64,000 nucleotides of DNA, from the NCBI RefSeq assembly GCF_039522665.1, contig NZ_BAAADV010000001.1, forward strand, positions 1,152,046 through 1,216,045, in the 5' to 3' direction. The translations under genes and the position numbers were made by a program. Below, in pieces: positions 1-7,380 of the stretch; the stretch's first letter is position 1; each line of letters opens with the position of its first letter. Below the pieces are notes generated by a model that was not told the DNA's origin, ran no database searches, and worked only from the letters and a program-made list of their open reading frames with translations. The stretch is from Natronoarchaeum mannanilyticum. GTDB lineage: Archaea; Halobacteriota; Halobacteria; Halobacteriales; Natronoarchaeaceae.

Positions 1-450
1 GTCGTCACCCTCCCGCAGCGCCCCGCGCACCGCGTCCGCGGCGTCCGACAGCGGTTCGTGGGCCTCGAGGTACGACGCCAACGCGAACTCGGCTTCGCTC
101 GCGCCGGTCAGCGCCTGCGCGTCGGCCCGCGAGAGCTCGCCGCGCTGCCAGTCCCTGACGATCCGCCGCGATTCGGGGGCCAGCGGCGAAAGCCCCTCGA
201 CGCCGAGCAGGTGAAGCGCCTTCGCCGCCGTCGTCGGGACGACGCCGGCCTCGGCGGCGGCGTCGCCGACGCTCGCGCCCGCAGTGTACGCGCCGACGAC
301 TTCCGCCGCGGCGTCCGCCGAGCAGGGGAGATCGGCCTCGACGTCGCGGAGCGCTCCGATCAGATCGTCGTCGGTGTCGTCGACCGTCGCGACGCCGCGC
401 TCGCGCTGCTCGGCCGTCACCTCGATGCCGGCGGCAATCTCCGATAGCAT
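1..450 (-). CDS. Hypothetical haloarchaeal protein (3' end cut by window edge)
   Basis: An open frame of 150 codons runs from an ATG at 450 off the left edge, so only the N-terminal part is present. The protein begins MLSEIAAGIEVT and is rich in Ala, Asp and Glu. Around residues 45-70 it has an alternating Ala/Val-rich stretch (AGASVGDAAAEAGVVPTTAAKAL) that resembles a helix-turn-helix for skipping or binding, but this is only an impression. A TATA-like stretch (gcttttatg, about 474-482 read on the minus strand) sits about 25 nt before the ATG, which supports this start and a leaderless mRNA. It is divergent from the TFB gene and shares its upstream region. I do not recognise a function. Confidence 0.7.
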   Translation of the reverse strand, partial: MLSEIAAGIEVTAEQRERGVATVDDTDDDLIGALRDVEADLPCSADAAAEVVGAYTAGASVGDAAAEAGVVPTTAAKALHLLGVEGLSPLAPESRRIVRDWQRGELSRADAQALTGASEAEFALASYLEAHEPLSDAADAVRGALREGDD

Positions 451-574
451 CTAAATTATTTCTGAAGTCGTGTGCATAAAAGAGCTTGGATGGCATCGCT
501 ACGACCAGCGGAACGTACCGGTCACCGGTACCTTCGACCCGCCGGACCCGGATCGTTTCGGTCGTTCGTTGCCG

Positions 575-585
575 GATTTAAATAC
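575..585 (+). promoter_or_regulatory. TATA box of the TFB gene
   Basis: The sequence gatttaaatac lies about 27-35 nt upstream of the ATG at 612. This is the usual spacing for an archaeal TATA box driving a leaderless or very short-leader transcript. Confidence 0.6.
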
Positions 586-611
586 CGATCCCGGCCCAAG
601 TTCCGACTGTG

Positions 612-1481
612 ATGGCAGACACCGCGACGACGACGACGTGTCCCGAGTGCGGCGGCCGACTGAACGCGAGCGGCGACGAGACGGTCTGCGGCGAGTGCGG
701 GCTCGTCGTCGGCGCCGACCGGATCGACCGCGGCCCCGAGTGGCGATCGTTCGACGACGGCGAGGACCGAAAGCGCACGGGCGCGCCGCTGACGCGCTCC
801 CGGCACGATCGCGGCCTCTCGACCGAGATCGGCTACGGCTCGGACGGGCGGCTCACCGGCCGGAAACGCCGCCAGCTCTCGCGGATGCGCCGGGAACACA
901 ACCGATCGAGAATCGCCTCGAAGACCGAGCGCAACCAGGTGTACGCCTTTACCGAGATCCGGCGGATGGTCGCCGACCAGTCGCTGCCCGAATCGATCAA
1001 GGAGCAAGCCTGCACGCTGTTCCGGTCGGCCCAGTCAGAGGATCTGCTGCGCGGGCGCTCGCTGGAGGGGTTCGCAGCGGCGACGGTGTACGCGGCCTGC
1101 CGCGCGGGGACCGTCTCGCGAACGGTCGACGAGATGGTCGAGGTGTCCCGCGCGAGCCGCGACGAGTTCAAGGCGGCCTACGGGGCGCTCAACACCGAAC
1201 TCGGCCTGCCGATCGGGCCGATCGACCCGCGCGAGTACCTGCCGCGGTTCGCCAGCCAGCTCGGGCTCGAGGCCGACGTCGAGCGTCGCGCCCGCGACCT
1301 CGCTCGAGGTGCTCGGGAGGACGGCATCGTCGGCGGTCGCGATCCCAGCGGATTCGCCGCGGGCTGTCTGTACGCCGCGGCCCGCGAGTTCGACGCCGGC
1401 GTCACCCAGGCCGAGGCGGCCGACGTCGCCGACGTCTCGCCGGTGACGCTGCGCTCGGCGTACCACGACCTGACCGAGTGA
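612..1481 (+). CDS. tfb: Transcription initiation factor IIB (TFB)
   Basis: General transcription factor that bridges TBP-TATA DNA and RNA polymerase. Seen: an N-terminal zinc ribbon with two CxxCG-type pairs (CPECGG and CGECGL, within residues 10-33), a B-reader/linker segment (DRGPEWRSFDDGEDRKRTG), then two cyclin-like repeats covering roughly residues 90-289. At 289 residues it is slightly shorter than many TFBs (about 300-330), mostly by a short linker. The ATG at 612 is preferred over a GTG at 609 because the zinc ribbon follows closely and a TATA box lies about 30 nt upstream. Haloarchaea carry several TFB paralogues with different promoter preferences; which paralogue this is cannot be told here. 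It stands alone, divergent from the gene at the left edge and convergent with the MinD-like gene. Confidence 0.93.
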   Translation: MADTATTTTCPECGGRLNASGDETVCGECGLVVGADRIDRGPEWRSFDDGEDRKRTGAPLTRSRHDRGLSTEIGYGSDGRLTGRKRRQLSRMRREHNRSRIASKTERNQVYAFTEIRRMVADQSLPESIKEQACTLFRSAQSEDLLRGRSLEGFAAATVYAACRAGTVSRTVDEMVEVSRASRDEFKAAYGALNTELGLPIGPIDPREYLPRFASQLGLEADVERRARDLARGAREDGIVGGRDPSGFAAGCLYAAAREFDAGVTQAEAADVADVSPVTLRSAYHDLTE

Positions 1482-1523
1482 GCGGCTGCTCGCTGAAGCG
1501 GCAGTTACGGGAGAATCGACAGA

Positions 1524-2186
1524 TCAGCGGCCGTCGGAGACGACGATCGACGCCAGCCGCCGGAATCGCTCCGCGACCGTCGAATCCGGTGCGAGCGCCC
1601 CGACCGGCTGTCCCGATCGCCGGGCGCGGGCGACGACGTCGGCGTCGGGAATGGTCTCGACGGGGACGCCCAGCGCGTCGCGGACTCGCTCGTCGGGCGG
1701 CGAGGCGCCGACGCGGTTCAGCACGACCCGTTCGATGCCGGCGTCGAGGACGCGCGCCAGCGCCCGGGTGCGGACGGCGTCGGGCAGCGCGAACGCCTCG
1801 GACGACGCCACGAGCAGGCAGCGATCCGCGGCGTACAGCGGGAGCCCGGCGTCAGCGGACATCCCGGCCGGGCAGTCGATCACGATATCCTCGTAGCTGC
1901 GCTCGATTTCTCGGACGGCGTCGACGAGCCCCGTCGGATCGGCCGCCCGCGCGCCGGCGAGCGACCGTCCGCAGGGGAGGAGATCGACCGCACCAGTCTC
2001 GTCGACGGCCTCGATCGGCTCGGCGCGCCCGGCCAGCACGTCGTGCAGATCGGGACCGCGGCGTTCGGGCAGATCGGCCATCCCGAGGTCGGCGTCGACG
2101 GCGACGGCGTCGAGCGCGTGCGCGAGGTTCAGGGCCACCGTCGTCTTCCCGACGCCGCCCTTCCCGCCGGTGATCGCGAGTATCAC
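1524..2186 (-). CDS. MinD/ParA-family P-loop ATPase
   Basis: A 220-residue member of the deviant Walker-A family (MinD/ParA/Mrp) that uses ATP to position or partition cellular cargo. The GTG at 2184-2186 starts VILAITGGKGGVGKTT, the deviant Walker A with the signature lysine, followed by switch motif VDADLGMADL (about residues 32-42) and the Walker B-like VIDCPAGMS (about residues 105-113). It is short for MinD, but all nucleotide-binding motifs are present. No C-terminal amphipathic membrane-targeting helix is obvious (it ends RRLASIVVSDGR). The start overlaps the stop of the upstream gene in the pattern GTGA, so the two are probably translationally coupled. A longer frame upstream is possible in the same register but lacks sense as a MinD protein. 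Cargo is unknown. Confidence 0.85.
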   Translation of the reverse strand: MILAITGGKGGVGKTTVALNLAHALDAVAVDADLGMADLPERRGPDLHDVLAGRAEPIEAVDETGAVDLLPCGRSLAGARAADPTGLVDAVREIERSYEDIVIDCPAGMSADAGLPLYAADRCLLVASSEAFALPDAVRTRALARVLDAGIERVVLNRVGASPPDERVRDALGVPVETIPDADVVARARRSGQPVGALAPDSTVAERFRRLASIVVSDGR

Positions 2187-2605
2187 GGATCGGTCGCCTC
2201 CTCGGCGCGGTCGCTCCCGCCGGAACCGGTTTCGGGGACGGCGTCGCGCGGCGGCGAGGGATCGCCCAGCGCGCGGAGGACGTCCGACGGCGTCGCGCCG
2301 TCGGCCGAACTGACCTCGCCCCGATCGCGGTCGACGATCTCGACCGGCGGATCGGCGGGGTCGGCCGGGCTCGCGAACCCGACTGCGACGTGCTCGCCCG
2401 CCGGGACGGCCGTCTCGAAGCGTCCGTCCGACCAGCCCGCGGTCGGGACGCCGTCGCGCCGCGGCGGCCAGACCGGCCGGAGTCGGCTCTCGACGGTCAC
2501 TCGTAGCGCGGGATCCTCCGAGACCGGCGTCGGGTCCCGCGAGAGAACGGCCTCGACCAGCGTCACGTCGCCCTCGCGACGGACGGTCCACTGTAGGTCT
2601 GTCAC
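2183..2605 (-). CDS. Hypothetical haloarchaeal protein, MinD-cluster
   Basis: A 140-residue acidic protein (begins MTDLQWTVRREGDVTLVEAVL). The N-terminal 90 residues alternate hydrophobic and charged residues in a beta-rich pattern (LRVTVESRLRPVWPPRRDG, GEHVAVGF), and the C-terminal 50 residues are a Pro/Ser/Asp-rich tail. No transmembrane segment, signal or metal motif is visible. Its stop overlaps the start of the MinD-like gene, and the upstream coiled-coil gene begins only 25 nt away, so it belongs to the same transcription unit. It may serve the MinD-like ATPase as partner or substrate; that is inference from position only. Confidence 0.7.
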   Translation of the reverse strand: MTDLQWTVRREGDVTLVEAVLSRDPTPVSEDPALRVTVESRLRPVWPPRRDGVPTAGWSDGRFETAVPAGEHVAVGFASPADPADPPVEIVDRDRGEVSSADGATPSDVLRALGDPSPPRDAVPETGSGGSDRAEEATDP

Positions 2606-2630
2606 GGGGCGTCTCGCCGCCCGATCGGCC

Positions 2631-3494
2631 TTAAACTCTCAGGACGGGGCGGCCGAGTCGGCGCGCTGCGGTCGCCGGCGACGCGAACCGATCGACGCCG
2701 AGCACGACCGGCGCGGGCGACGGCGAGAGCCGCGCCAGCGCCAGTGCGGCGTCGGCGTCGTCGCCGCGAAACGCGGACGGCGAGTCGCCGGGGCGGGCGG
2801 GGCCGGGAACCGCCGCAAGCGCGTCTGCAAACGCGGGGTAGACGGCCGCGGCGAGGTCCGCCCGAACCGCGCGTTCGAGATTCCGTTCGCGGTCCTGCAG
2901 TTCGAGCCGACGTTCTCGCCGGGTTCGGAGCTCTCTGGCGCGCTCGCGTTCGCGCGCCAGGCGCTGCTCGGCGGCGATTCGGCCGGTCCTGACCTCCGAG
3001 AGTTCGGCGACGGCATCGTCGAGCTGCGCCGAGAGTTCGTCGCTCTCGCCTCGCTCCCGGAGCCGCCCGCGCAGCGTCGCGACGCGCTCGGCGAGTTCGC
3101 GCTCGGCGTCGCCCGCGTCCGCGACCGCGCGTCGGGCCGCCGTCGCGTCGCAGTCGTCGAGAGACAGGGCGGCGAGCTTCTCCCGGACTGCAGTGAGCTC
3201 GGACTCTTTGGCCGATTCGTGGCCCCGTCGCCTCGCGACGGTCGCCAGCGCCGATCGCAGTTCGACCGTCGCGTCGGGCGTGATCGCGCCGACGTGCTCG
3301 AACAGCGGACCGGGGTCCGGGCAGCGAACGGCGATTTTCGACGCCGACTCCGACCCGCGCACGACGGCCGCGAGCCGGTCGGCGTCGACGCCGTGCTCGC
3401 GCAGGTCGACCCACTGGCCGCAGCGATCGTCGCCGCCGATCTCGACGTGGACGATCGCGGGCGGTGCGGCGTCAAAGAGCGCCCGGCGTGACAT
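2631..3494 (-). CDS. Hypothetical coiled-coil protein, MinD-cluster
   Basis: A 287-residue protein. Residues about 1-90 look like a folded domain (PPAIVHVEIGGDDRCGQWVDLREHG). Residues about 95-205 are a long Arg/Glu/Leu-rich helix with heptad character (ERELAERVATLRGRLRERGE; RRLELQDRERNLERAVR), predicted coiled coil. The C-terminal 70 residues return to Ala/Pro-rich globular sequence ending LGRPVLRV. It starts 2 nt before the stop-to-start junction with the gene at 3497-3841, so the two are cotranscribed. A coiled coil beside a MinD-family ATPase would suit a cargo adaptor or scaffold, but nothing in the sequence proves it. Confidence 0.75.
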   Translation of the reverse strand: MSRRALFDAAPPAIVHVEIGGDDRCGQWVDLREHGVDADRLAAVVRGSESASKIAVRCPDPGPLFEHVGAITPDATVELRSALATVARRRGHESAKESELTAVREKLAALSLDDCDATAARRAVADAGDAERELAERVATLRGRLRERGESDELSAQLDDAVAELSEVRTGRIAAEQRLARERERARELRTRRERRLELQDRERNLERAVRADLAAAVYPAFADALAAVPGPARPGDSPSAFRGDDADAALALARLSPSPAPVVLGVDRFASPATAARRLGRPVLRV

Positions 3495-3496
3495 CG

Positions 3497-3841
3497 CTAC
3501 TCTGCGAGGTCCCGCTCCCGCATCGCGGCGATCGACGGGTAGTCGGTTCCCGATCGGAACTTCGCGTACGGAGTGCTCGGGTGCTCGCGATCATCGTAGG
3601 CCGCTACGGCGTCCCTGACGGACTCGGGGACCGCGACGAACTCGTTGAACGGCCGCGTGCGCTCGATCTGAACGTCGGCGCCGTGCTTGGCCCGCAGTCT
3701 GAGCGCGAGGAACGCTCCCAGTTCCGAATCCTCGAACAGAACGGCGCGGCCGAACCGCCGAACGACGGCGTCCTCGTGGGACTGACAGACGTTCCGGAGC
3801 GTCTGGCGGGCGCCCCTGGAGTAAGTGACGACCAGTATCAC
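3497..3841 (-). CDS. Small hypothetical haloarchaeal protein, MinD-cluster
   Basis: A 114-residue protein starting MILVVTYSRGARQTLRNVC. The opening hydrophobic strand followed by SRGARQTL resembles the start of a small alpha/beta domain. It has no membrane segment and a single Cys. It appears to be the first gene of a four-gene unit running to the MinD-like ATPase (gaps of 2, 25 and -4 nt). An AT-rich stretch (ttttactccttttgaagtataaaattatc, about 3849-3878) precedes it and can hold its TATA box. Function unknown. Confidence 0.7.
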   Translation of the reverse strand: MILVVTYSRGARQTLRNVCQSHEDAVVRRFGRAVLFEDSELGAFLALRLRAKHGADVQIERTRPFNEFVAVPESVRDAVAAYDDREHPSTPYAKFRSGTDYPSIAAMRERDLAE

Positions 3842-3887
3842 TGGCCGTATTTTACTCCTTTTGAAGTATAAAATTATCGCGGCGAGA

Positions 3888-4169
3888 TCAGTCGTCGAGG
3901 CGCTCGATCGCTGTCGCGGTGATCGGCTCGTCGAGCAGGGCCTCGACGCGCTCCCGGGCGTCGTCTAGCGAGGCGGCGACGACCACGACGTCGTCGGCCC
4001 GATCTCTCGTCTCGACGCGGTACGCGGCGTCCGGCGCGCTCTCGTACTCGGTGGCGTACGTCCGAAGGACACCCTGAACGCGGCGTTCGGTGGTCGCGAG
4101 ATCGATCTCGCCGTCCTCGAACGCCGCGAGCGCGTCCTCGACGTTTCTGAGTGCGGAAATTCGGTCCAT
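3888..4169 (-). CDS. Small hypothetical haloarchaeal protein downstream of mcm
   Basis: A 93-residue acidic protein (MDRISALRNVEDALAAFEDG...). It reads as an N-terminal helix pair (residues 1-40) and an alpha/beta C-terminal half containing VVVVAASLDDARERVEALL. It starts 7 nt after the mcm stop codon, so it is probably expressed from the mcm transcript. A role linked to replication is possible by position only. I do not recognise a family. Confidence 0.7.
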   Translation of the reverse strand: MDRISALRNVEDALAAFEDGEIDLATTERRVQGVLRTYATEYESAPDAAYRVETRDRADDVVVVAASLDDARERVEALLDEPITATAIERLDD

Positions 4170-4176
4170 CGGCGCC

Positions 4177-6273
4177 CTACGCGGTTCGGAGGTGATCGAG
4201 GTTCGGCTCGTACACCTCGCCCTTCTGTTTGAGTTTCTCGATCTCGCGCTCGGCCTTGGTCTGGTCCATCCCGATCTCGTCGACCCGGTCCATCACGACG
4301 TCGACCGGCGCGCCGTCCTCGTAGTCCTCCTCGACGTCGGCGATCAGCTGCTTGATGTTCTTGATACGGTCGCGCTGGGTCTTGGACTGGCCCGTCTCGA
4401 CGACGTCGGCGTCGAACTGTCCGGTCTCGGGGTCGACGCCGATGTCCTGCAGACACGACCGGACGATCTCGATGACGCGCTCGGCGTCCTGGGCCTCGAC
4501 GGTGTCCGAGAGGCGGACGCGCGCGCTGGCCTCGGCGAGGCGGACGAGCGCTTCGAGCTTCCGGGCGGTCACCGGAACGGGCGCGTCCTCGTCGGTCCCC
4601 TTCGAGCGAAGGTCGACGTAGAACTGCTGGATCGCGTCCCGGGCCTCCTCGGTCATCGTCGGGAACACGTTGCTCTTGGCGTGGGCGACGTACTTGCGGA
4701 GCAGGTCGGCGTCGATGGCGGGTTCGACCTGCTCGGTCTGGGCGTCGACCTGCTCGCGGGTGACGTCGGGCGTCGCCATCTCGTTGCGCTGGGTGTTGAG
4801 CTCGCCCGCGAAGTTCGTCTGGATAATGTGCTCGGCGAGGCGGGCGTCCTCCTCCTCGTCGGGCTGGTCGGTGACCGTGAAGATCAGGTCGAACCGCGAA
4901 ATGAGGGCGGGTTCGAGGTCGATCTGCTCGCCGATCGGCTCGTACTGGTCGAAGCGGCCGTACTTGGGGTTGGCCGCGCCGAGGAGCGAACAGCGACTTT
5001 TCAGTGTAGCGTTAATTCCCGCTTTACTTACACTAATGGATTGCTGTTCCAGTCCTTCGTGCATGGCTGACCGGTCGCTTGCATCCATTTTGTCGAGCTC
5101 GTCGACCGCCGCGATGCCTTTGTCAGCTAAGACGAGTGCGCCCGCTTCGAGCGTCCACTGCTGGCCGTCGCCGAAGTCGTCGCGGACCGCCGCGGCGGTC
5201 AGACCGGCCGCGGACGAACCCTTGCCGGAGGTGTAGACGGACCGGGGCGAAATCTCGCGGACGTACTGAAGTAGCTGGGACTTACCCGTACCCGGATCGC
5301 CTATCAGCAGCATGTGCAGGTCCCCACGGATCCGCGAACCGTCGGGGAGATGCTTGGTGACGCCGGAGAACAGTTGCAGGATGATCGCGAGTTTCTCCTG
5401 ATCGTAGCCGTAGATCGAGGGCGCCATCGACGCGATCATCTTCTCGTAGATGTCGGGATCCTGGGAAAGTTCGACGATCTCGGCCTTCTCCTCCTCGGTG
5501 ATCTCCATGTCCTCGAACTCCTCGTCCTCGATCTCGACGGAGACGCCCTCCATGTACACGTCGAAGATCGGGGACTTCTCCTGGTCGCTGCCCTGCTGCT
5601 GGAGGTGGAGCACGCCGGTGACGGTGACGTGATCGCCGGGCGTGACCTGGCCGGTGACGTCGTCCTCGATGGTGACGTCGACGCTCTGTGGCGTCTCGCC
5701 GCCGCGCAGCCCCTCGGGGCTCTCCTGAACTCGGAGGCGCTGGGCGTCGACGAACTCGGACTGGTCGAAGTTGATGTTGAACGGGCCCTGTCGCTCGCAG
5801 CCCTGGCACTCGTGGGGTTCCTGGAAATCACCGGAGGACTGAGGGATGTAGGTGAGCGTGCCGCAGCGCTGGCACTCGAAGGCGGCCTCCTCGATCTTCG
5901 GGCGGACGTCGGTCGCCTTGCGGATGATCCCCTGGACCGCCAGCAGCTGTCCGACGTGTCGCGACCGGATCTCCCGGATCTCGGTCGTCTCGGGGAGGTT
6001 GTGGACGCGGACGTGGGCGCGCCCGAGACTCACGTCGACCGGGAGGTCGTAGATCCGCAGCGCCTCCTCGGCGTACTCCTGGAGCTGCTCGGGCTGGGAG
6101 AGGTAGTCGTCGGCCAGATCCGGGTCGTACTTGTAGAGGTCCTGCCAGTCGACGTGGAGCGACCGCTGCTCGCCGGGGTAGTTCTGCGCGAGCTGGCCGA
6201 TCTCATCCCGGTAGTAGTTCCGATAGAACTGCTCGAAAGAGTCGACGAGTTCGGTGTTTTCCGCTCGCGCCAT
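4177..6273 (-). CDS. mcm: Replicative DNA helicase MCM
   Basis: Minichromosome maintenance helicase, 698 residues, which unwinds DNA ahead of the replisome as a homohexamer. Domains in order: N-terminal A domain, a zinc motif (CQRC near residue 134 and HECQGC near 155), OB fold, then the AAA+ domain with Walker A GDPGTGKSQ, Walker B VDELDKM, sensor 1 AANP and arginine finger SRFDL, and a C-terminal winged helix. Length fits haloarchaeal MCM without inteins, and no intein is present. The ATG at 6271-6273 (MARAENTELV) is preferred over one seven codons upstream because it matches the usual MCM N-terminus. Codons around Walker B are strikingly AT-rich compared with the rest (see the separate entry), suggesting local gene conversion. 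A small hypothetical gene follows 7 nt downstream. Confidence 0.97.
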   Translation of the reverse strand: MARAENTELVDSFEQFYRNYYRDEIGQLAQNYPGEQRSLHVDWQDLYKYDPDLADDYLSQPEQLQEYAEEALRIYDLPVDVSLGRAHVRVHNLPETTEIREIRSRHVGQLLAVQGIIRKATDVRPKIEEAAFECQRCGTLTYIPQSSGDFQEPHECQGCERQGPFNINFDQSEFVDAQRLRVQESPEGLRGGETPQSVDVTIEDDVTGQVTPGDHVTVTGVLHLQQQGSDQEKSPIFDVYMEGVSVEIEDEEFEDMEITEEEKAEIVELSQDPDIYEKMIASMAPSIYGYDQEKLAIILQLFSGVTKHLPDGSRIRGDLHMLLIGDPGTGKSQLLQYVREISPRSVYTSGKGSSAAGLTAAAVRDDFGDGQQWTLEAGALVLADKGIAAVDELDKMDASDRSAMHEGLEQQSISVSKAGINATLKSRCSLLGAANPKYGRFDQYEPIGEQIDLEPALISRFDLIFTVTDQPDEEEDARLAEHIIQTNFAGELNTQRNEMATPDVTREQVDAQTEQVEPAIDADLLRKYVAHAKSNVFPTMTEEARDAIQQFYVDLRSKGTDEDAPVPVTARKLEALVRLAEASARVRLSDTVEAQDAERVIEIVRSCLQDIGVDPETGQFDADVVETGQSKTQRDRIKNIKQLIADVEEDYEDGAPVDVVMDRVDEIGMDQTKAEREIEKLKQKGEVYEPNLDHLRTA
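4990..5145 (-). other. Anomalous AT-rich codon tract inside mcm (possible intein scar)
   Basis: About 150 nt around Walker B uses codons avoided elsewhere in this gene: TTA, GCT, ACA, AAA, AGT, GTA, ATT and CAA, for example in GINATLKSRC, QQSISVSKAG and VLADKG. The amino acid sequence is normal and conserved. The flanking mcm sequence is uniformly GC-ending. The pattern fits replacement by foreign exon sequence. Confidence 0.7.
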
Positions 6274-6390
6274 TGCTCTCCCGTAACGCGGCATCGCCTA
6301 TGAACCTTGGCAAAGGGCAGTGGAACTGGAGGTCCGACAGGTCCGGCGAGCGACCGGTAGATCGGGCGAGAGCGGCGTCGACGCCGAAAT

Positions 6391-6783
6391 TCAATCGCCG
6401 TCTTCGCGGGGCGGTTTTGCTTCGACATCGGCGTCGCGCGGAGGCTCGGCATCGCGACGCGGATCGGCGTCGCGCGGGGAGTCGACGTCACGCCCGGAGT
6501 CGGCGTCGCCCGCGGCGGCGTCCGCAGTCGCGGTCGCGGGAGCAGCCGGGCGCTCGTGGACGACCAGATCGTGGTACTCGAACGCCGGATCGAACCGTCG
6601 CAGACGGGCGCGGTACGCGCTCGCGAGGCGGGCGGCCATCCCGGCGTCCGCTCGACTCTCGAACCACAGTCTCGCGAGCGGGACCGGCGTGACGCCCGTT
6701 CGGGCGCAGGCGACGCCGAAGCGGCCGTCGCTGGTTGCGAGCGATTCGACGGAAGCGCGGAGCGAGCGGAGCGAGCAGGTCAT
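6391..6783 (-). CDS. Small haloarchaeal protein behind an iron-box-like operator
   Basis: A 130-residue protein. Residues 1-75 form a compact domain (LRASVESLATSDGRFGVAC..GVTPVPLARLWFESR) followed by AAARLASAYRARLRRFDPAFEYHDLVV. The last 50 residues are a low-complexity tail of repeated Arg/Asp/Pro units such as RDADPRRDAEPPRDAD. No catalytic motif is recognised. It is a stand-alone gene. The upstream region holds a TATA-like element and a near-consensus DtxR-type inverted repeat between about -48 and -65, so expression is likely controlled by iron or manganese through a DtxR/SirR/Idr-type repressor. Confidence 0.7.
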   Translation of the reverse strand: MTCSLRSLRASVESLATSDGRFGVACARTGVTPVPLARLWFESRADAGMAARLASAYRARLRRFDPAFEYHDLVVHERPAAPATATADAAAGDADSGRDVDSPRDADPRRDAEPPRDADVEAKPPREDGD

Positions 6784-6830
6784 GGCTGTGGCGTGGTCTC
6801 GACGTGGGCGCGCTGAGCGGCGGCGGTATG

Positions 6831-6848
6831 TTTTAGGTTAGCCTAAAA
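6831..6848. promoter_or_regulatory. DtxR/Idr-type metal-responsive operator
   Basis: A perfect 7-bp inverted repeat, TTTTAGG-ttag-CCTAAAA. The inner bases TTAGGTTAGCCTAA match 14 contiguous positions of the classical DtxR/IdeR box. On the minus strand a TATA-like element (ttttatgg, about 6850-6858) lies just upstream of it, so a bound repressor would sit between TATA and the start of the gene at 6391-6783. Confidence 0.65.
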
Positions 6849-6918
6849 CCATAAAATCGTTTCGCTGCGCTTCGGTCGAAACCACCGGGCAGGTGCGGGC
6901 GCGGCGTCGCGTACCGGG

Positions 6919-7305
6919 TCAGGAATCACCCGCGTAGGCCATCGTGCTCAGCAGCGCGTTCTCGGCTTGCCGGGAGTCGAGTCGGGTGTGCTGGCAGACG
7001 ATCGGCACGTCGGACTCGATCACGCTGGCGAATCCGGTTCCTCGCGGGACCTCCTCGGGATCGTCGAGATCGTTGAACTGCACGTGCTCGGTTCGTTCGG
7101 CCCGCACCGTCAGCCGATAGGGACCGACCGGATCGCGGTCGCTGAAGTAGAGCGTGATCTCGACGTCGGCGTCGCGCTCGCTCGCGTTCAGGATGCAGAT
7201 CGTCTCGTGGCTCGTCATCTCCGGGGCCGGGCCGGTGCTCCCCGCGGGGATGTACCCCTCCGGGATCGCCCAGCGTTGCTTTCCGATCATCGTTCGGTTC
7301 GTCAT
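6919..7305 (-). CDS. Anabaena sensory rhodopsin transducer (ASRT) family protein
   Basis: A 128-residue soluble protein closely resembling ASRT, the beta-rich partner of Anabaena sensory rhodopsin. Diagnostic segments are WAIPEGYIPAGSTGPAPEMTSHETICILN, VEITLYFSDRDPVGPYRLTV, VQFNDLDDPEEVP, FASVIESDVPIVCQHTRLDSRQAENALLST; nearly every block of the family is present. The start at MTNRTMIGKQRW (ATG 7303-7305) is chosen; MIGKQRW at 7290 is an alternative, and the upstream ATG is less likely. Family members also occur widely without rhodopsins and have been linked to carbohydrate or DNA binding. No rhodopsin gene is in this window, so the light-signalling role should not be assumed. Confidence 0.88.
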   Translation of the reverse strand: MTNRTMIGKQRWAIPEGYIPAGSTGPAPEMTSHETICILNASERDADVEITLYFSDRDPVGPYRLTVRAERTEHVQFNDLDDPEEVPRGTGFASVIESDVPIVCQHTRLDSRQAENALLSTMAYAGDS

Positions 7306-7380
7306 CCCACGATCGGCGTGAAAAACTGCCACCCCGATCGCCGAACGTTCGCAGTCCGAACGAGAGACCGACGGCGAGAG

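Noticed and set aside
470..2173. 567-codon frame on the plus strand over TFB and the MinD-like gene
   Set aside because: Runs through two supported genes and is almost all Arg, Pro and Gly, as expected from a shadow frame.
4177..6273. A remaining intein in MCM
   Set aside because: The 698 residues align as one uninterrupted MCM; no intein splice motifs are present, only the codon-bias tract.
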